Origin: Anaerolineaceae bacterium
GTDB lineage: Bacteria > Chloroflexota > Anaerolineae > Anaerolineales > Anaerolineaceae
NCBI GenBank assembly: GCA_011620445.1
Contig: WOZB01000127.1
Span: 1 to 8,976 of the forward strand
Direction: 5' to 3'
Length of the DNA: 8,976 bases
The translations under genes and the position numbers were made by a program. The notes below the pieces were generated by a model, which was not told the DNA's origin, did no database searches, and saw only the letters and a program-made list of their open reading frames with translations. Shown in pieces: positions 1 through 6,129 of this stretch. Every line of letters starts with the position of its first letter. Within the stretch, counting starts at the first letter, position 1.

Positions 1-187
1 TTTGCAGGCTCATCAAGCCCTGGAGGTCCCGCACCAGTGCCTGGAACGCAGCCTTCTGCCCGCCTAACCGGGTGGGTAATTTAACCAGCTGATCCAAGCA
101 ATCCGTACGCGTATTCCGGGCAACGACAATACCATTCTTCTCTTCAAGAACCAGGTAAGATCCAATGAGCGAACTTTCTTTTATCAT
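1..187 (-). CDS. N-terminal fragment of a protein-kinase-like protein (partial, runs off the left edge)
   Basis: This is an open minus-strand frame of 62 complete codons starting with ATG at 187-185. An in-frame TAA lies three codons upstream, so the ATG is the earliest standard start; the only weak ribosome-binding match is a GAG directly before it. The visible product begins MIKESSLIGSYLVLEE, then GIVVARNTRTD, then LVKLP, and ends in a helix-like FQALVRDLQGLMSLQ. The order resembles the first lobe of bacterial Ser/Thr kinases: 'IGxYxVLE', a strand ending in 'AR(D)TRT', a strand with a possible beta-3 Lys (K35 in LVKL), then a helix. The glycine-rich GxGxxG loop expected between the first two strands is absent, so if it is a kinase fold it may be a pseudokinase. 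This rests on pattern memory of a short fragment. The reading frame is fairly safe; the family is tentative. It is transcribed divergently from the peptidase operon. Confidence 0.6.
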   Translation of the reverse strand, partial: MIKESSLIGSYLVLEEKNGIVVARNTRTDCLDQLVKLPTRLGGQKAAFQALVRDLQGLMSLQ

Positions 188-206
188 CTCAAATTAACTC
201 ACAATA

Positions 207-220
207 TTCCCCAAAGGGAA
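207..220. promoter_or_regulatory. Inverted repeat TTCCC-N4-GGGAA in the divergent spacer
   Basis: TTCCC (207-211) and GGGAA (216-220) form a perfect 5-bp inverted repeat around CAAA. It lies about 20 bp upstream of the minus-strand kinase-like gene and about 80 bp upstream of the peptidase gene. The position fits an operator for the minus-strand gene, but a repeat this short can occur by chance and no known regulator is implied. Confidence 0.2.
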
Positions 221-290
221 CACTCATGGTTTAAGGTGCAACTTTAGTGCCTAAACAACCGAGATCGCCCAGGTTTCTCTCGTTCTACGG

Positions 291-302
291 TATACTTTCG
301 GC
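291..302 (+). promoter_or_regulatory. Putative -10 element (TATACT) for a leaderless transcript of the peptidase operon
   Basis: TATACT at 291-296 matches the sigma70 -10 consensus at five of six positions and is followed by only six bases before the ATG at 303. Transcription would therefore be expected to begin at or very near the A of the start codon. No Shine-Dalgarno sequence is present between 270 and 302, which agrees with a leaderless mRNA. No convincing -35 hexamer is found at 15-19 bp spacing, so the promoter call is moderate. Confidence 0.45.
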
Positions 303-2198
303 ATGAAAAAACAGAAAAAGGCTTCCCAGGATTTACGGATTGATACACCCAACGGGCTTTGGCCATCCCCAATTTCAGCGGATATGCTTTCAGGCGCGCT
401 CCGGTTGGAGGACGTCCAATGGGCACCGGGTTCTGACCTGATTCTCTGGCAGCAATCTGGGGATGGGAAAACCTCTATCTGGGCCAAACCTGCCGGCCAG
501 GCTGCCTATAATCTGACACCGAACTTGAACCCTAGCGGCGGCATCGGTTACGGTGGAGGTGTCTTTAGAGCTGGCAAGAACGGCATCTACTTTGCAGAAC
601 GGGATGGCCGCCTCTACTTTAAGCCTTACAGTGCCGGTGCAGCCAGGCCGCTCACACCGGCATTTGGAGCTGCTGCTTCCCCCACCCAGAGCCCTGACGA
701 ACGGTTTCTGACCTATGTACACACCTACGAGGGCAAAGACTGCCTCGCGCTCATCGAGCTTGACAAGGAAAACTGGCCGAGTATTTTAGCATCGGGTGCT
801 GATTTTTACATGCAGCCAGCCTGGAGCCCGGATGGGAGCAAGCTTGCCTGGGTGGAATGGAATCACCCTAATATGCCCTGGGATGGTAGTCTGCTTAAGC
901 TTGCTAACTTTAACCCTGAAACCCGCAGCCTCACAGATATCAAAATCATTGATGGGGATGCCTACAATGCAATTTTCCAACCTATTTTTTCCCCGAATGG
1001 CATGCATCTGGCTTACATGGCCAGCCGCAAATCCAGGGATGAAATCACCCTATATCAAATCATCAGTGAGCAAAGAACGGCTTTTAGCAACGGCCACAAC
1101 TTCCTGCCTGCAGCCTGGGTGCAGGGCATCCACAGCATGGCCTGGAATCCCACCAGTCAGGCCATTTATTGGATTGATATGCACAGGGGTAAAACCCAAC
1201 TCGCCCGCCTTGATATAGCCAGTCGAAAATCCGAGTATCTGCCTGCTGAAGGATTTACACTCCACGAACAACTTGCGCTTTCCGATCAGGGCACCCTGGC
1301 TTTTATTGCCCAATCGCCCAAGCTGGCTCCGCGGGTAGTGGTTGCAGGTGGCCGCCATCAGGAGATTATTGCCCGCAGCCAGGCTGACCAAATCGAACAA
1401 GGTTACCTGTCTGACCCCGTCGACTTCAACTGGCATTCCTCCGACGGCCAAACAGTTCACGGCCTATACTACCCGCCTTTGAACCAGGCTTGCCTATCTG
1501 ACCAAAAACCGCCTCTTGTCTGCTACATTCACGGAGGTCCAACCTCTGCTGTGAACTTCGGCTTTTCTATGGAAGCCAACTTCTTCACCAGCCGCGGTTA
1601 TGCGTATTTTGCTGTGAATTATCGTGGTTCTACCAGCTTCGGACGTGAATACCGCGAAGCGCTGAACGGGCGCTGGGGCGAATTAGACGTACAGGATACG
1701 GTTGAGGGCTGCCAGGCACTGGTTGACAAAGGCTTAGCCGACCCCGCTAAGTTGGTCATTCGCGGTGGCAGCGCGGGAGGTTACACCGTACTAAATGCGC
1801 TCATCCGTCATCCTGGTTTCTTCAAGGCTGGGCTCTGCTCTTATAGCGTGGCCAACCTATTCCTTTTGGACATGGACACGCACAAGTTTGAAGCTCATTA
1901 CACCCAAAAATTGGTTGGGGCACTGCCACAGGCTGCCAAAAAGTATCATGATTGGTCACCTGTTTTCCACGCCGATAGCATCAGGGATGCCATCGCTGTC
2001 TTCCAGGGCAGCGAGGACAAAGTTGTGCCGCTGAACCAATCCGAAGAAATGGTCAGCGCCTTAAGAGCTAACGGCGTTGAAGTTTTTTACAAGGTTTACC
2101 AGGGTGAAGGCCATGGCTTCCGCAAATCTGAGAACATCAAGGATTTTTATGAATCTATTGACCGCTTCTTAAAACAATACGTCATATTCAGCATATAA
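303..2198 (+). CDS. S9-family serine peptidase (dipeptidyl/acylaminoacyl-peptidase type)
   Basis: A 631-residue cytoplasmic peptidase of the prolyl oligopeptidase clan (S9), expected to cleave dipeptides or acylated residues from short peptides. There is no signal peptide. Residues of roughly 15-370 form the N-terminal beta-propeller, with PD40-type repeats such as 'PAWSPDGSKLAW' and 'IFSPNGMHLAYM'. The C-terminal alpha/beta-hydrolase domain carries the oxyanion motif HGGP (410-413), the family segment NYRGSTSFG, the nucleophile in GGSAGG (Ser490), Asp572 in GSEDKVVP and His604 in GEGHGF, so the triad is complete. Length is normal for the family. The ATG at 303 precedes the usual 'TPNGLWPSPISA' start of the family by about 14 residues and lacks a Shine-Dalgarno sequence, consistent with leaderless translation. 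It is the first gene of a three-gene operon; the next gene starts 16 bp after its stop. Exact substrate specificity cannot be read from sequence. Confidence 0.95.
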   Translation: MKKQKKASQDLRIDTPNGLWPSPISADMLSGALRLEDVQWAPGSDLILWQQSGDGKTSIWAKPAGQAAYNLTPNLNPSGGIGYGGGVFRAGKNGIYFAERDGRLYFKPYSAGAARPLTPAFGAAASPTQSPDERFLTYVHTYEGKDCLALIELDKENWPSILASGADFYMQPAWSPDGSKLAWVEWNHPNMPWDGSLLKLANFNPETRSLTDIKIIDGDAYNAIFQPIFSPNGMHLAYMASRKSRDEITLYQIISEQRTAFSNGHNFLPAAWVQGIHSMAWNPTSQAIYWIDMHRGKTQLARLDIASRKSEYLPAEGFTLHEQLALSDQGTLAFIAQSPKLAPRVVVAGGRHQEIIARSQADQIEQGYLSDPVDFNWHSSDGQTVHGLYYPPLNQACLSDQKPPLVCYIHGGPTSAVNFGFSMEANFFTSRGYAYFAVNYRGSTSFGREYREALNGRWGELDVQDTVEGCQALVDKGLADPAKLVIRGGSAGGYTVLNALIRHPGFFKAGLCSYSVANLFLLDMDTHKFEAHYTQKLVGALPQAAKKYHDWSPVFHADSIRDAIAVFQGSEDKVVPLNQSEEMVSALRANGVEVFYKVYQGEGHGFRKSENIKDFYESIDRFLKQYVIFSI

Positions 2199-2201
2199 AT
2201 T

Positions 2202-2206
2202 GGAGG
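2202..2206 (+). promoter_or_regulatory. Shine-Dalgarno GGAGG that fixes the TTG start at 2215
   Basis: GGAGG at 2202-2206 lies eight bases before TTG at 2215-2217. A longer in-frame TTG at 2200 would overlap this sequence and have no ribosome-binding site of its own, so 2215 is preferred as the hydrolase start. Confidence 0.7.
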
Positions 2207-2214
2207 GTAGGAAA

Positions 2215-3039
2215 TTGAACGAACAACCAGAATTAATTGCGTCAGATGGCAAAAAACTATATGCCCGATTTAGAGGAAACCCAGACAAAGCCAGGGCTAT
2301 TGTGGTCCTGGTGCACGGCTTGGGAGAGCATATTCTTCGTTACTGCCATGTGGCTGCCAAGTTCGAAGAGCGTAATATTGCCATCCTGGGCTTTGACCAG
2401 CGCGGTCATGGCCAAACCGAAGGCAAACGCGGCCTCATCCCCTCCGGCAAACAACTCATGGATGACATCAACAGCGCGATTAAACTCGCCCAAAAACTTT
2501 GCCCCGGAAAACCAGTTTTCCTTTACGGCCACAGCATGGGTTCCACCGAGGTACTCTATTATGGTTTGACGATGCCGGATAAACTGGCAGGTATCCTGGC
2601 AACAAGCACACCTTTATACCTGAACCCTGCCAGTACCAAGCAAAGGAATCTTGTCAGGTTGGTGGGCAAAGTCCTGCCTGGCCTTACTTTGAATAACGGT
2701 CTGGATGCCAATGGACTCAGCCGCGACGCCACTGTCGTACAGGATTACAAAACAGATCCTCTTGTGCACCCCATGGCCAGTGTGCGCCTGGCAAATTTCA
2801 TGTTTGATGCCGGCGATTACGTGCTGGCGCATGCTAAAGACTGGAAAACCCCTCTATATTTGGCGCATGGAACAGCTGATCCTATCTGCGACATTCGTGG
2901 AACTGACCAGTTTGCCAGTGAAGCCTCAGGTGACATCACATACAATCGCTGGGAAGGCCTCTTCCACGAAACCCATAATGAACCCGAACAGGAAGAGACC
3001 ATCACCGCAATGGTGAACTGGGTTGACCAACGAATATAG
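2215..3039 (+). CDS. Alpha/beta hydrolase, monoacylglycerol lipase / lysophospholipase-like
   Basis: A 274-residue serine hydrolase of the Hydrolase_4 (monoacylglycerol lipase/lysophospholipase) family, probably a cytoplasmic esterase acting on short acyl esters or monoacylglycerols. Visible motifs are HGLGEH (34-39, oxyanion region), GFDQRGHGQTEG (typical of this family), the nucleophile elbow GHSMGS with Ser107, Asp222 in HGTADPICD, and His251 in GLFHETHNEP. All three catalytic residues are therefore present, and the length is standard. The start is TTG at 2215, chosen for the GGAGG eight bases upstream; the protein then begins (M)NEQPELIASDGKKLYA, which is where family members usually begin. 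It lies 16 bp after the peptidase and 2 bp before the LUD-domain gene, so the three are almost certainly co-transcribed. The final elbow residue is Ser where Gly is more usual, which is tolerated in serine hydrolases. The natural substrate is unknown. Confidence 0.93.
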   Translation: MNEQPELIASDGKKLYARFRGNPDKARAIVVLVHGLGEHILRYCHVAAKFEERNIAILGFDQRGHGQTEGKRGLIPSGKQLMDDINSAIKLAQKLCPGKPVFLYGHSMGSTEVLYYGLTMPDKLAGILATSTPLYLNPASTKQRNLVRLVGKVLPGLTLNNGLDANGLSRDATVVQDYKTDPLVHPMASVRLANFMFDAGDYVLAHAKDWKTPLYLAHGTADPICDIRGTDQFASEASGDITYNRWEGLFHETHNEPEQEETITAMVNWVDQRI

Positions 3040-3041
3040 GC

Positions 3042-3596
3042 ATGGATATGACATTTACCAAGGTAAAAGAGGTCTTGGAAAAGAACGGTTTTACGGTCTG
3101 CTGGTTCAGCACCAAAATTGGAGCCAGGGATTATTTGGTCCAAAAATTGAGCGGTCAGAACTTAGGCTTTGGCGGCAGCATGACCTTGCGGGAATTGGGT
3201 TTGCGTGACATCCTGATGCCCGCGCCAGCTGGTGAAAAAGTGGAAACCTACTTGCTTTCTGCCAATGCCCTGGCTGAAACCGGGGAAATTGTCAATATCG
3301 ATGGCACCGGCAATCGCGTTGCGGACGCTTTTTTCGGTCCTGAAAACTTAATTTACGTGATCGGCAGGAATAAGCTTAAGCCTGACTTAGCCAGTGCTAT
3401 TGACCGTGCCCGAAATGTTGCCGCACCACTTAACGCCAAACGCCTCAACAAGGATACCCCCTGCGTTGAAGACCTCAAATGCCACGATTGCGATTCGCAT
3501 GATCGCATTTGCCGCGGGCTGGCCATCACCTGGTGGCCGATGAAGGGCTTTAAGTCCACGGAAATCGTTCTGGTTGACGAGGATTTGGGTTATTGA
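3042..3596 (+). CDS. LUD-domain (DUF162, LutC/YkgG-like) protein
   Basis: A 184-residue single-domain member of the LUD/DUF162 superfamily, which includes the LutB/LutC subunits of the lactate-utilisation complex. Recognisable signatures are VGFGGSMT-like 'GFGGSMTLRELGL' (42-54), 'SANALAETGEIVNIDGTGNRVA' features at 73-94, 'FGPENLIYVIGRNK' (98-111) and 'RARNVAAPLNAKRL' (122-135). A four-cysteine cluster (C141, C147, C150, C157; CX5CX2CX6C) follows and is a feature I recall from short stand-alone LUD proteins; it could bind a metal or Fe-S cluster, but that is inference. The region between residues 54 and 70 is shorter than in typical relatives. It starts 2 bp after the hydrolase stop, probably by translational coupling; ATG at 3042 and ATG at 3048 are both possible and neither has a good Shine-Dalgarno. 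No LutA or LutB gene is present here, so a role in lactate oxidation should not be assumed. Confidence 0.88.
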   Translation: MDMTFTKVKEVLEKNGFTVCWFSTKIGARDYLVQKLSGQNLGFGGSMTLRELGLRDILMPAPAGEKVETYLLSANALAETGEIVNIDGTGNRVADAFFGPENLIYVIGRNKLKPDLASAIDRARNVAAPLNAKRLNKDTPCVEDLKCHDCDSHDRICRGLAITWWPMKGFKSTEIVLVDEDLGY

Positions 3597-4028
3597 GTCA
3601 AACAGTCTCCCGGATTGTTCACTCCCCTTATTCCACTGGTCCTTCCTCCCCAAAAATAGAAACTGGAAAATTCTGGATTTTCTGCTTATTCTGAGCGTGA
3701 AACCAGCCAGGCTGTGAATTCTATGAATGCTTGTCTATCAATTTGCAGGATATCAGGCATTAAGGCACATGAGGCTCTTGGAATATCTTTTGGGACTCCA
3801 AAACATGGGACTCCAAAACACAATCTGCCAAGTTTGGTGTGCTACAATGGGCCAGTTCTTCTGAGCCAAAATCTTTTGCAAGCCCTTTCGGGATGCGGGA
3901 AATCAAATAATGGATATCCGTTATTAGAGCAAGATCCAGCAGTAAATTAAAGATGCATGCGTAGACATAAACGCTTAATTTGGAAATAATTTGGAAAAGT
4001 AGATCGATAACACGATGCTTTAAAAGAT
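3597..4028. other. Intergenic region of 432 bp without a credible gene
   Basis: This stretch lies between the LUD-domain gene and the DUF454 gene. It contains one small plus-strand open frame (3714-3950, GTG start, 78 codons) that has no ribosome-binding site, no recognisable domain and an irregular composition; I do not call it a gene. It also holds a perfect 15-bp tandem duplication at 3791-3820 and a weak A/T hairpin at 3666-3682 (GAAAAT, 5-nt loop, ATTTTC) without a T-run, which is not a convincing terminator. It may be degraded former coding DNA, but nothing recognisable survives. Confidence 0.5.
3791..3820. repeat. Perfect tandem duplication of a 15-bp unit
   Basis: The unit TGGGACTCCAAAACA occurs at 3791-3805 and again, identical, at 3806-3820. 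Two copies with no divergence suggest a recent slippage or duplication event in non-coding DNA. Being a multiple of three, it would not break a frame crossing it. Confidence 0.85.
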
Positions 4029-4404
4029 ATGCTACGGGTTGGTGCGGGATTCATTTTTCTAGGTCTGAGTACCCTGGGCCTGGTTCTGCCGCTGCTTCCC
4101 ACTACGCCTTTTGTTCTTGCAGCCGCTGGGTGCTTTGCAACCGTGCCTGAGCTGCGGGCCAGGGTCATGTGCATCCCTTTTTTTAATGCCCATTTGCGTA
4201 ACTATCAGGAAGGCAGCGGCCTTTCAAAGAAACATGTGATCGTCAGCCTCAGTACACTTTGGATTTCCTTAATCCTCACGATCATCTTCCGCCCAATTTT
4301 TTTGGCTCAAAATACTGCTTCCAATAATTGGTACGGGGGTGACCATCCACATTATCAAGTTTTCCAAACCGCGGAATATTGATAGGATCTACGAAGCAAA
4401 TTGA
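4029..4404 (+). CDS. DUF454/YbaN-family inner-membrane protein, frameshifted at a T7 run
   Basis: The product begins MLRVGAGFIFLGLSTLG and continues with the DUF454 hallmark LVLPLLPTTPF (residues 18-28), then 'PFFNAHLRNYQEGSGLSKK' and a second hydrophobic segment. In the frame opened by ATG 4029 translation stops at 4382 (117 residues), and the last 25 or so residues are hydrophilic and unlike the family. In the +1 frame, starting just after the run of seven T at 4297-4303, the sequence reads WLKILLPIIGTGVTIHIIK and ends at TGA 4402-4404; this is the expected last transmembrane helix and tail of the family. Removing one T would give a continuous protein of about 124 residues. Causes could be sequencing error, true mutation or slippage. 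The start has only a weak purine tract (AAAAG) upstream. Function of the family is unknown; it is an integral membrane protein. Confidence 0.82.
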
Positions 4405-4444
4405 GCAGATAGCACCTGAGACTTAGGTTTTTGACGGGGGAGGG

Positions 4445-4538
<94 letters not shown>

Positions 4539-4550
4539 GAGCGAGCCGAT

Positions 4551-4559
4551 ATTATATCA
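4551..4559 (-). promoter_or_regulatory. Extended -10 promoter of the tRNA-Ser gene (TGATATAAT)
   Basis: On the minus strand the sequence TGA-TATAAT (4559-4551) is a perfect -10 hexamer with the TGn extension. The expected start of transcription, about seven bases downstream near 4544, is six bases before the mature tRNA 5' end. The -35 region at normal spacing (about 4574-4579) is a poor match, which extended -10 promoters can tolerate. Confidence 0.75.
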
Positions 4560-4579
4560 GAATTCCCCTAAAAATAAAG

Positions 4580-4636
4580 CCATAACGACAGCCATAACAA
4601 CTCCATAACGACAGCCATAACGCTCCCATGACGCTG
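4580..4636. repeat. Array of five 11-12 bp repeats (CCATAACGACAG family) behind the tRNA promoter
   Basis: Five consecutive units each begin CCATRAC: CCATAACGACAG (4580-4591), CCATAACAACT (4592-4602), CCATAACGACAG (4603-4614), CCATAACGCTC (4615-4625) and CCATGACGCTG (4626-4636). Spacing alternates 12 and 11 bp, so a 23-bp double unit is repeated, close to two helical turns. The array begins at the -35 position of the tRNA-Ser promoter and lies in the divergent spacer before the small membrane-protein gene. It could be a set of protein-binding sites on one DNA face or a simple tandem-repeat expansion. Confidence 0.8.
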
Positions 4637-4765
4637 CCCCTGGCTAGCCGTTTTATGGCGTCTTTGGGTATAAGACAATTTGGCATTAATCGACCGATCA
4701 ATAGAAAATCTATAGGAGTATTAATTTTTCCATCATAGACTCAAGCTAAGGATCAATTGAATCCT

Positions 4766-4772
4766 AAAGGAG
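4766..4772 (+). promoter_or_regulatory. Strong Shine-Dalgarno AAAGGAG before the small membrane protein
   Basis: AAAGGAG at 4766-4772 is six bases from ATG 4779, near-ideal spacing. Just upstream is the imperfect palindrome GGATCAATTGAATCC (4750-4764). A possible promoter is TTGGCA at 4680-4685 with TAGAAA at 4702-4707 (spacing 16), which is only a fair match. Confidence 0.65.
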
Positions 4773-4778
4773 TAGCAA

Positions 4779-5015
4779 ATGACAGCAAACACAAATCACA
4801 AACTTGTACCCTGGTATCTCTGGCCGATTTACCTGCCGCTGAAGATTGCATTCTTCATCATCAGCCTGGTTGGGCGCTTTGTCGGTCTGATCCTGGCGGT
4901 AATTTTTATCCTTCTGGGTAAATTCCTGACCGCTACGATCATTGGGGCAATCATCGGCCTGCCGATGCTGCTAATTGGCATTGCGCTGGCTTTCAACTGC
5001 CTCTTCAAATGGTAA
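4779..5015 (+). CDS. Small hydrophobic membrane protein of unknown function
   Basis: A 78-residue protein with a short polar start (MTANTNHK) followed by an almost uninterrupted hydrophobic sequence to the end. The likely arrangement is two or three membrane segments, about 12-30, 30-46 and 49-74, separated only by isolated charges at Lys22, Arg33 and Lys47. Glycine spacing in 'TIIGAIIGLPMLLIG' suggests close helix packing. The reading frame is well supported: a strong AAAGGAG ribosome-binding site at the right distance and a strong terminator starting 5 bp after the stop codon, so it is a single-gene transcript. I do not recognise a named family, although short proteins with the pattern 'WPLYLPLK...GRxxGLxL...IGxxIGxPL' are familiar from other bacteria. 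No function is proposed. Confidence 0.8.
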   Translation: MTANTNHKLVPWYLWPIYLPLKIAFFIISLVGRFVGLILAVIFILLGKFLTATIIGAIIGLPMLLIGIALAFNCLFKW

Positions 5016-5019
5016 ATGG

Positions 5020-5056
5020 ATCAAAAGAACCTCGACTGGAGGTTCTTTTGATTTTT
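5020..5056. terminator. Rho-independent terminator, probably bidirectional
   Basis: A perfect 14-bp stem pairs 5020-5033 with 5039-5052 around a 5-base loop (GACTG), followed on the plus strand by a run of T (5052-5056). It ends the small membrane-protein transcript, whose stop codon is just upstream. The isomerase gene converges on it from the right, ending at 5069, so the same hairpin could also stop that transcript, although the minus-strand T tract after the stem is weak. Confidence 0.9.
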
Positions 5057-5068
5057 ATGTTCCCTTAA

Positions 5069-6100
5069 TTAAGAAGCTAATTTCCGCTTGAGGGCATTTA
5101 ATGCTTCGATGGGGGTTGGGTCCACGCCGTAATCCAAGGCCAGGTAGTAAGCTACGTAATCCCCGAACTGTAACAGGCTCCACATCTGGGCCATGCGGCT
5201 GTTGCCCACAGCCTGAACCGTGTCAACAGCCATGCCGGCAATTAGAAATTGCTGCATACTGTGCTCAATGCGGATTTGATTGCGTGGGTGGTCCATTTTT
5301 GCCCGCAGGAATATGGCGGAGGTTTTTTCGAACAGGCTCTCTGGGGATTCCAAACCAGCCAGTGCATTATGGTTCATTTCTGGCAAACCTTCAAAAGATG
5401 CCCAGGCTTTGGCCAGTTCGGCAATTTGCCCTTTCCAGCGCCTGGCAATCACTTCATTTTCACCAGCTGCCAAAATTAGAACATTGCGCCCAAGCAACTG
5501 CCCGCCCAAGCGCCTGGCCGGGTTCTGTTGTACAGGTGAACTGGCTGTTAGAATTTCCCGCTGTGAGCGCATCACAGATGCTGACTCACTGATCTCGGAG
5601 AAGTCGAAAACCGCCAAGCCTGCGCGCTGCAAAAAGGCCAGTAAAATGCCAAAGGTAAATGGGATCGCGGTGCGGGGCTGGCCGTGATGTTCAAAGGTCC
5701 AACAAGCTTTTCCAGCTTCCCCGGCGCGTTTTTCCAATTTCCCACCTGTGCTGAAGGCCAGGATTGAACAGCCATTTTTTAGCGCCTGGTCAAAAGCGCT
5801 CAAGGTCTCTTCGGTATTCCCTGAATGCGAAGAGCAGATCACTAATGTATCTTCCCCCGCAGTCCAATCGGGCAGACCGTAATTGCGCCAGGAGATTATC
5901 GGTACTTTGCCGCCCTGGGCCAGAAAACCAGCCAGCATGTCTCCGCCGATAGCGGAGCCGCCCATACCGGCAATGCAAATCTTGTGAATTTCAGGAAATT
6001 TAGGAAGGTCGTAAGCCTGCCCAAGTGCCCAGGCTTTTTCCAGATCGTCCGGTAGGGCATCAATATACGCGAGCATATTTTCAGGATCTTTTGAATTCAT
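5069..6100 (-). CDS. Bifunctional phosphoglucose/phosphomannose isomerase
   Basis: A 343-residue SIS-domain isomerase interconverting glucose-6-phosphate or mannose-6-phosphate with fructose-6-phosphate in the cytoplasm. The N-terminal sugar-isomerase domain shows GMGGSAIGG (45-53) and the phosphate-binding SSHSGNTEET (90-99). The C-terminal domain shows KGQIAELAKAW (223-233) and LPEMNHNALAG (239-249). By comparison with the archaeal bifunctional enzymes, the catalytic residues should be Glu228, His244 and Lys338 near the C-terminus; all are present. Length is normal. The ATG at 6100 has an AGAGG ribosome-binding sequence six or so bases upstream. It lies 29 bp downstream of the lipoprotein gene on the same strand and is probably co-transcribed. 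This family substitutes for conventional Pgi in many archaea and some bacteria, and it can feed GDP-mannose synthesis for surface glycans. Confidence 0.95.
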   Translation of the reverse strand: MNSKDPENMLAYIDALPDDLEKAWALGQAYDLPKFPEIHKICIAGMGGSAIGGDMLAGFLAQGGKVPIISWRNYGLPDWTAGEDTLVICSSHSGNTEETLSAFDQALKNGCSILAFSTGGKLEKRAGEAGKACWTFEHHGQPRTAIPFTFGILLAFLQRAGLAVFDFSEISESASVMRSQREILTASSPVQQNPARRLGGQLLGRNVLILAAGENEVIARRWKGQIAELAKAWASFEGLPEMNHNALAGLESPESLFEKTSAIFLRAKMDHPRNQIRIEHSMQQFLIAGMAVDTVQAVGNSRMAQMWSLLQFGDYVAYYLALDYGVDPTPIEALNALKRKLAS

Positions 6101-6129
6101 ATGACCTCTTCAATTTTTTTAAACGGTTG

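Noticed and set aside
2200..2214. Upstream TTG at 2200 as the hydrolase start
   Set aside because: It would translate through the GGAGG ribosome-binding site and has none of its own; TTG 2215 fits spacing and the family N-terminus.
3666..3682. A/T hairpin as terminator of the peptidase operon
   Set aside because: Only six mostly A-T pairs and no following T-run; too weak to support a terminator call.
3714..3950. Plus-strand frame of 78 codons with GTG start between the LUD and DUF454 genes
   Set aside because: No ribosome-binding site, no recognisable domain, and a sequence of mixed low-information composition crossing a tandem repeat; more likely non-coding.
4580..4636. CRISPR-like array
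   Set aside because: Units are only 11-12 bp, directly adjacent and without unique spacers; no cas gene is nearby.
5101..5687. Long plus-strand frames (163 and 135 codons) opposite the isomerase
   Set aside because: They are antisense to a gene with complete conserved motifs and encode no recognisable domain.
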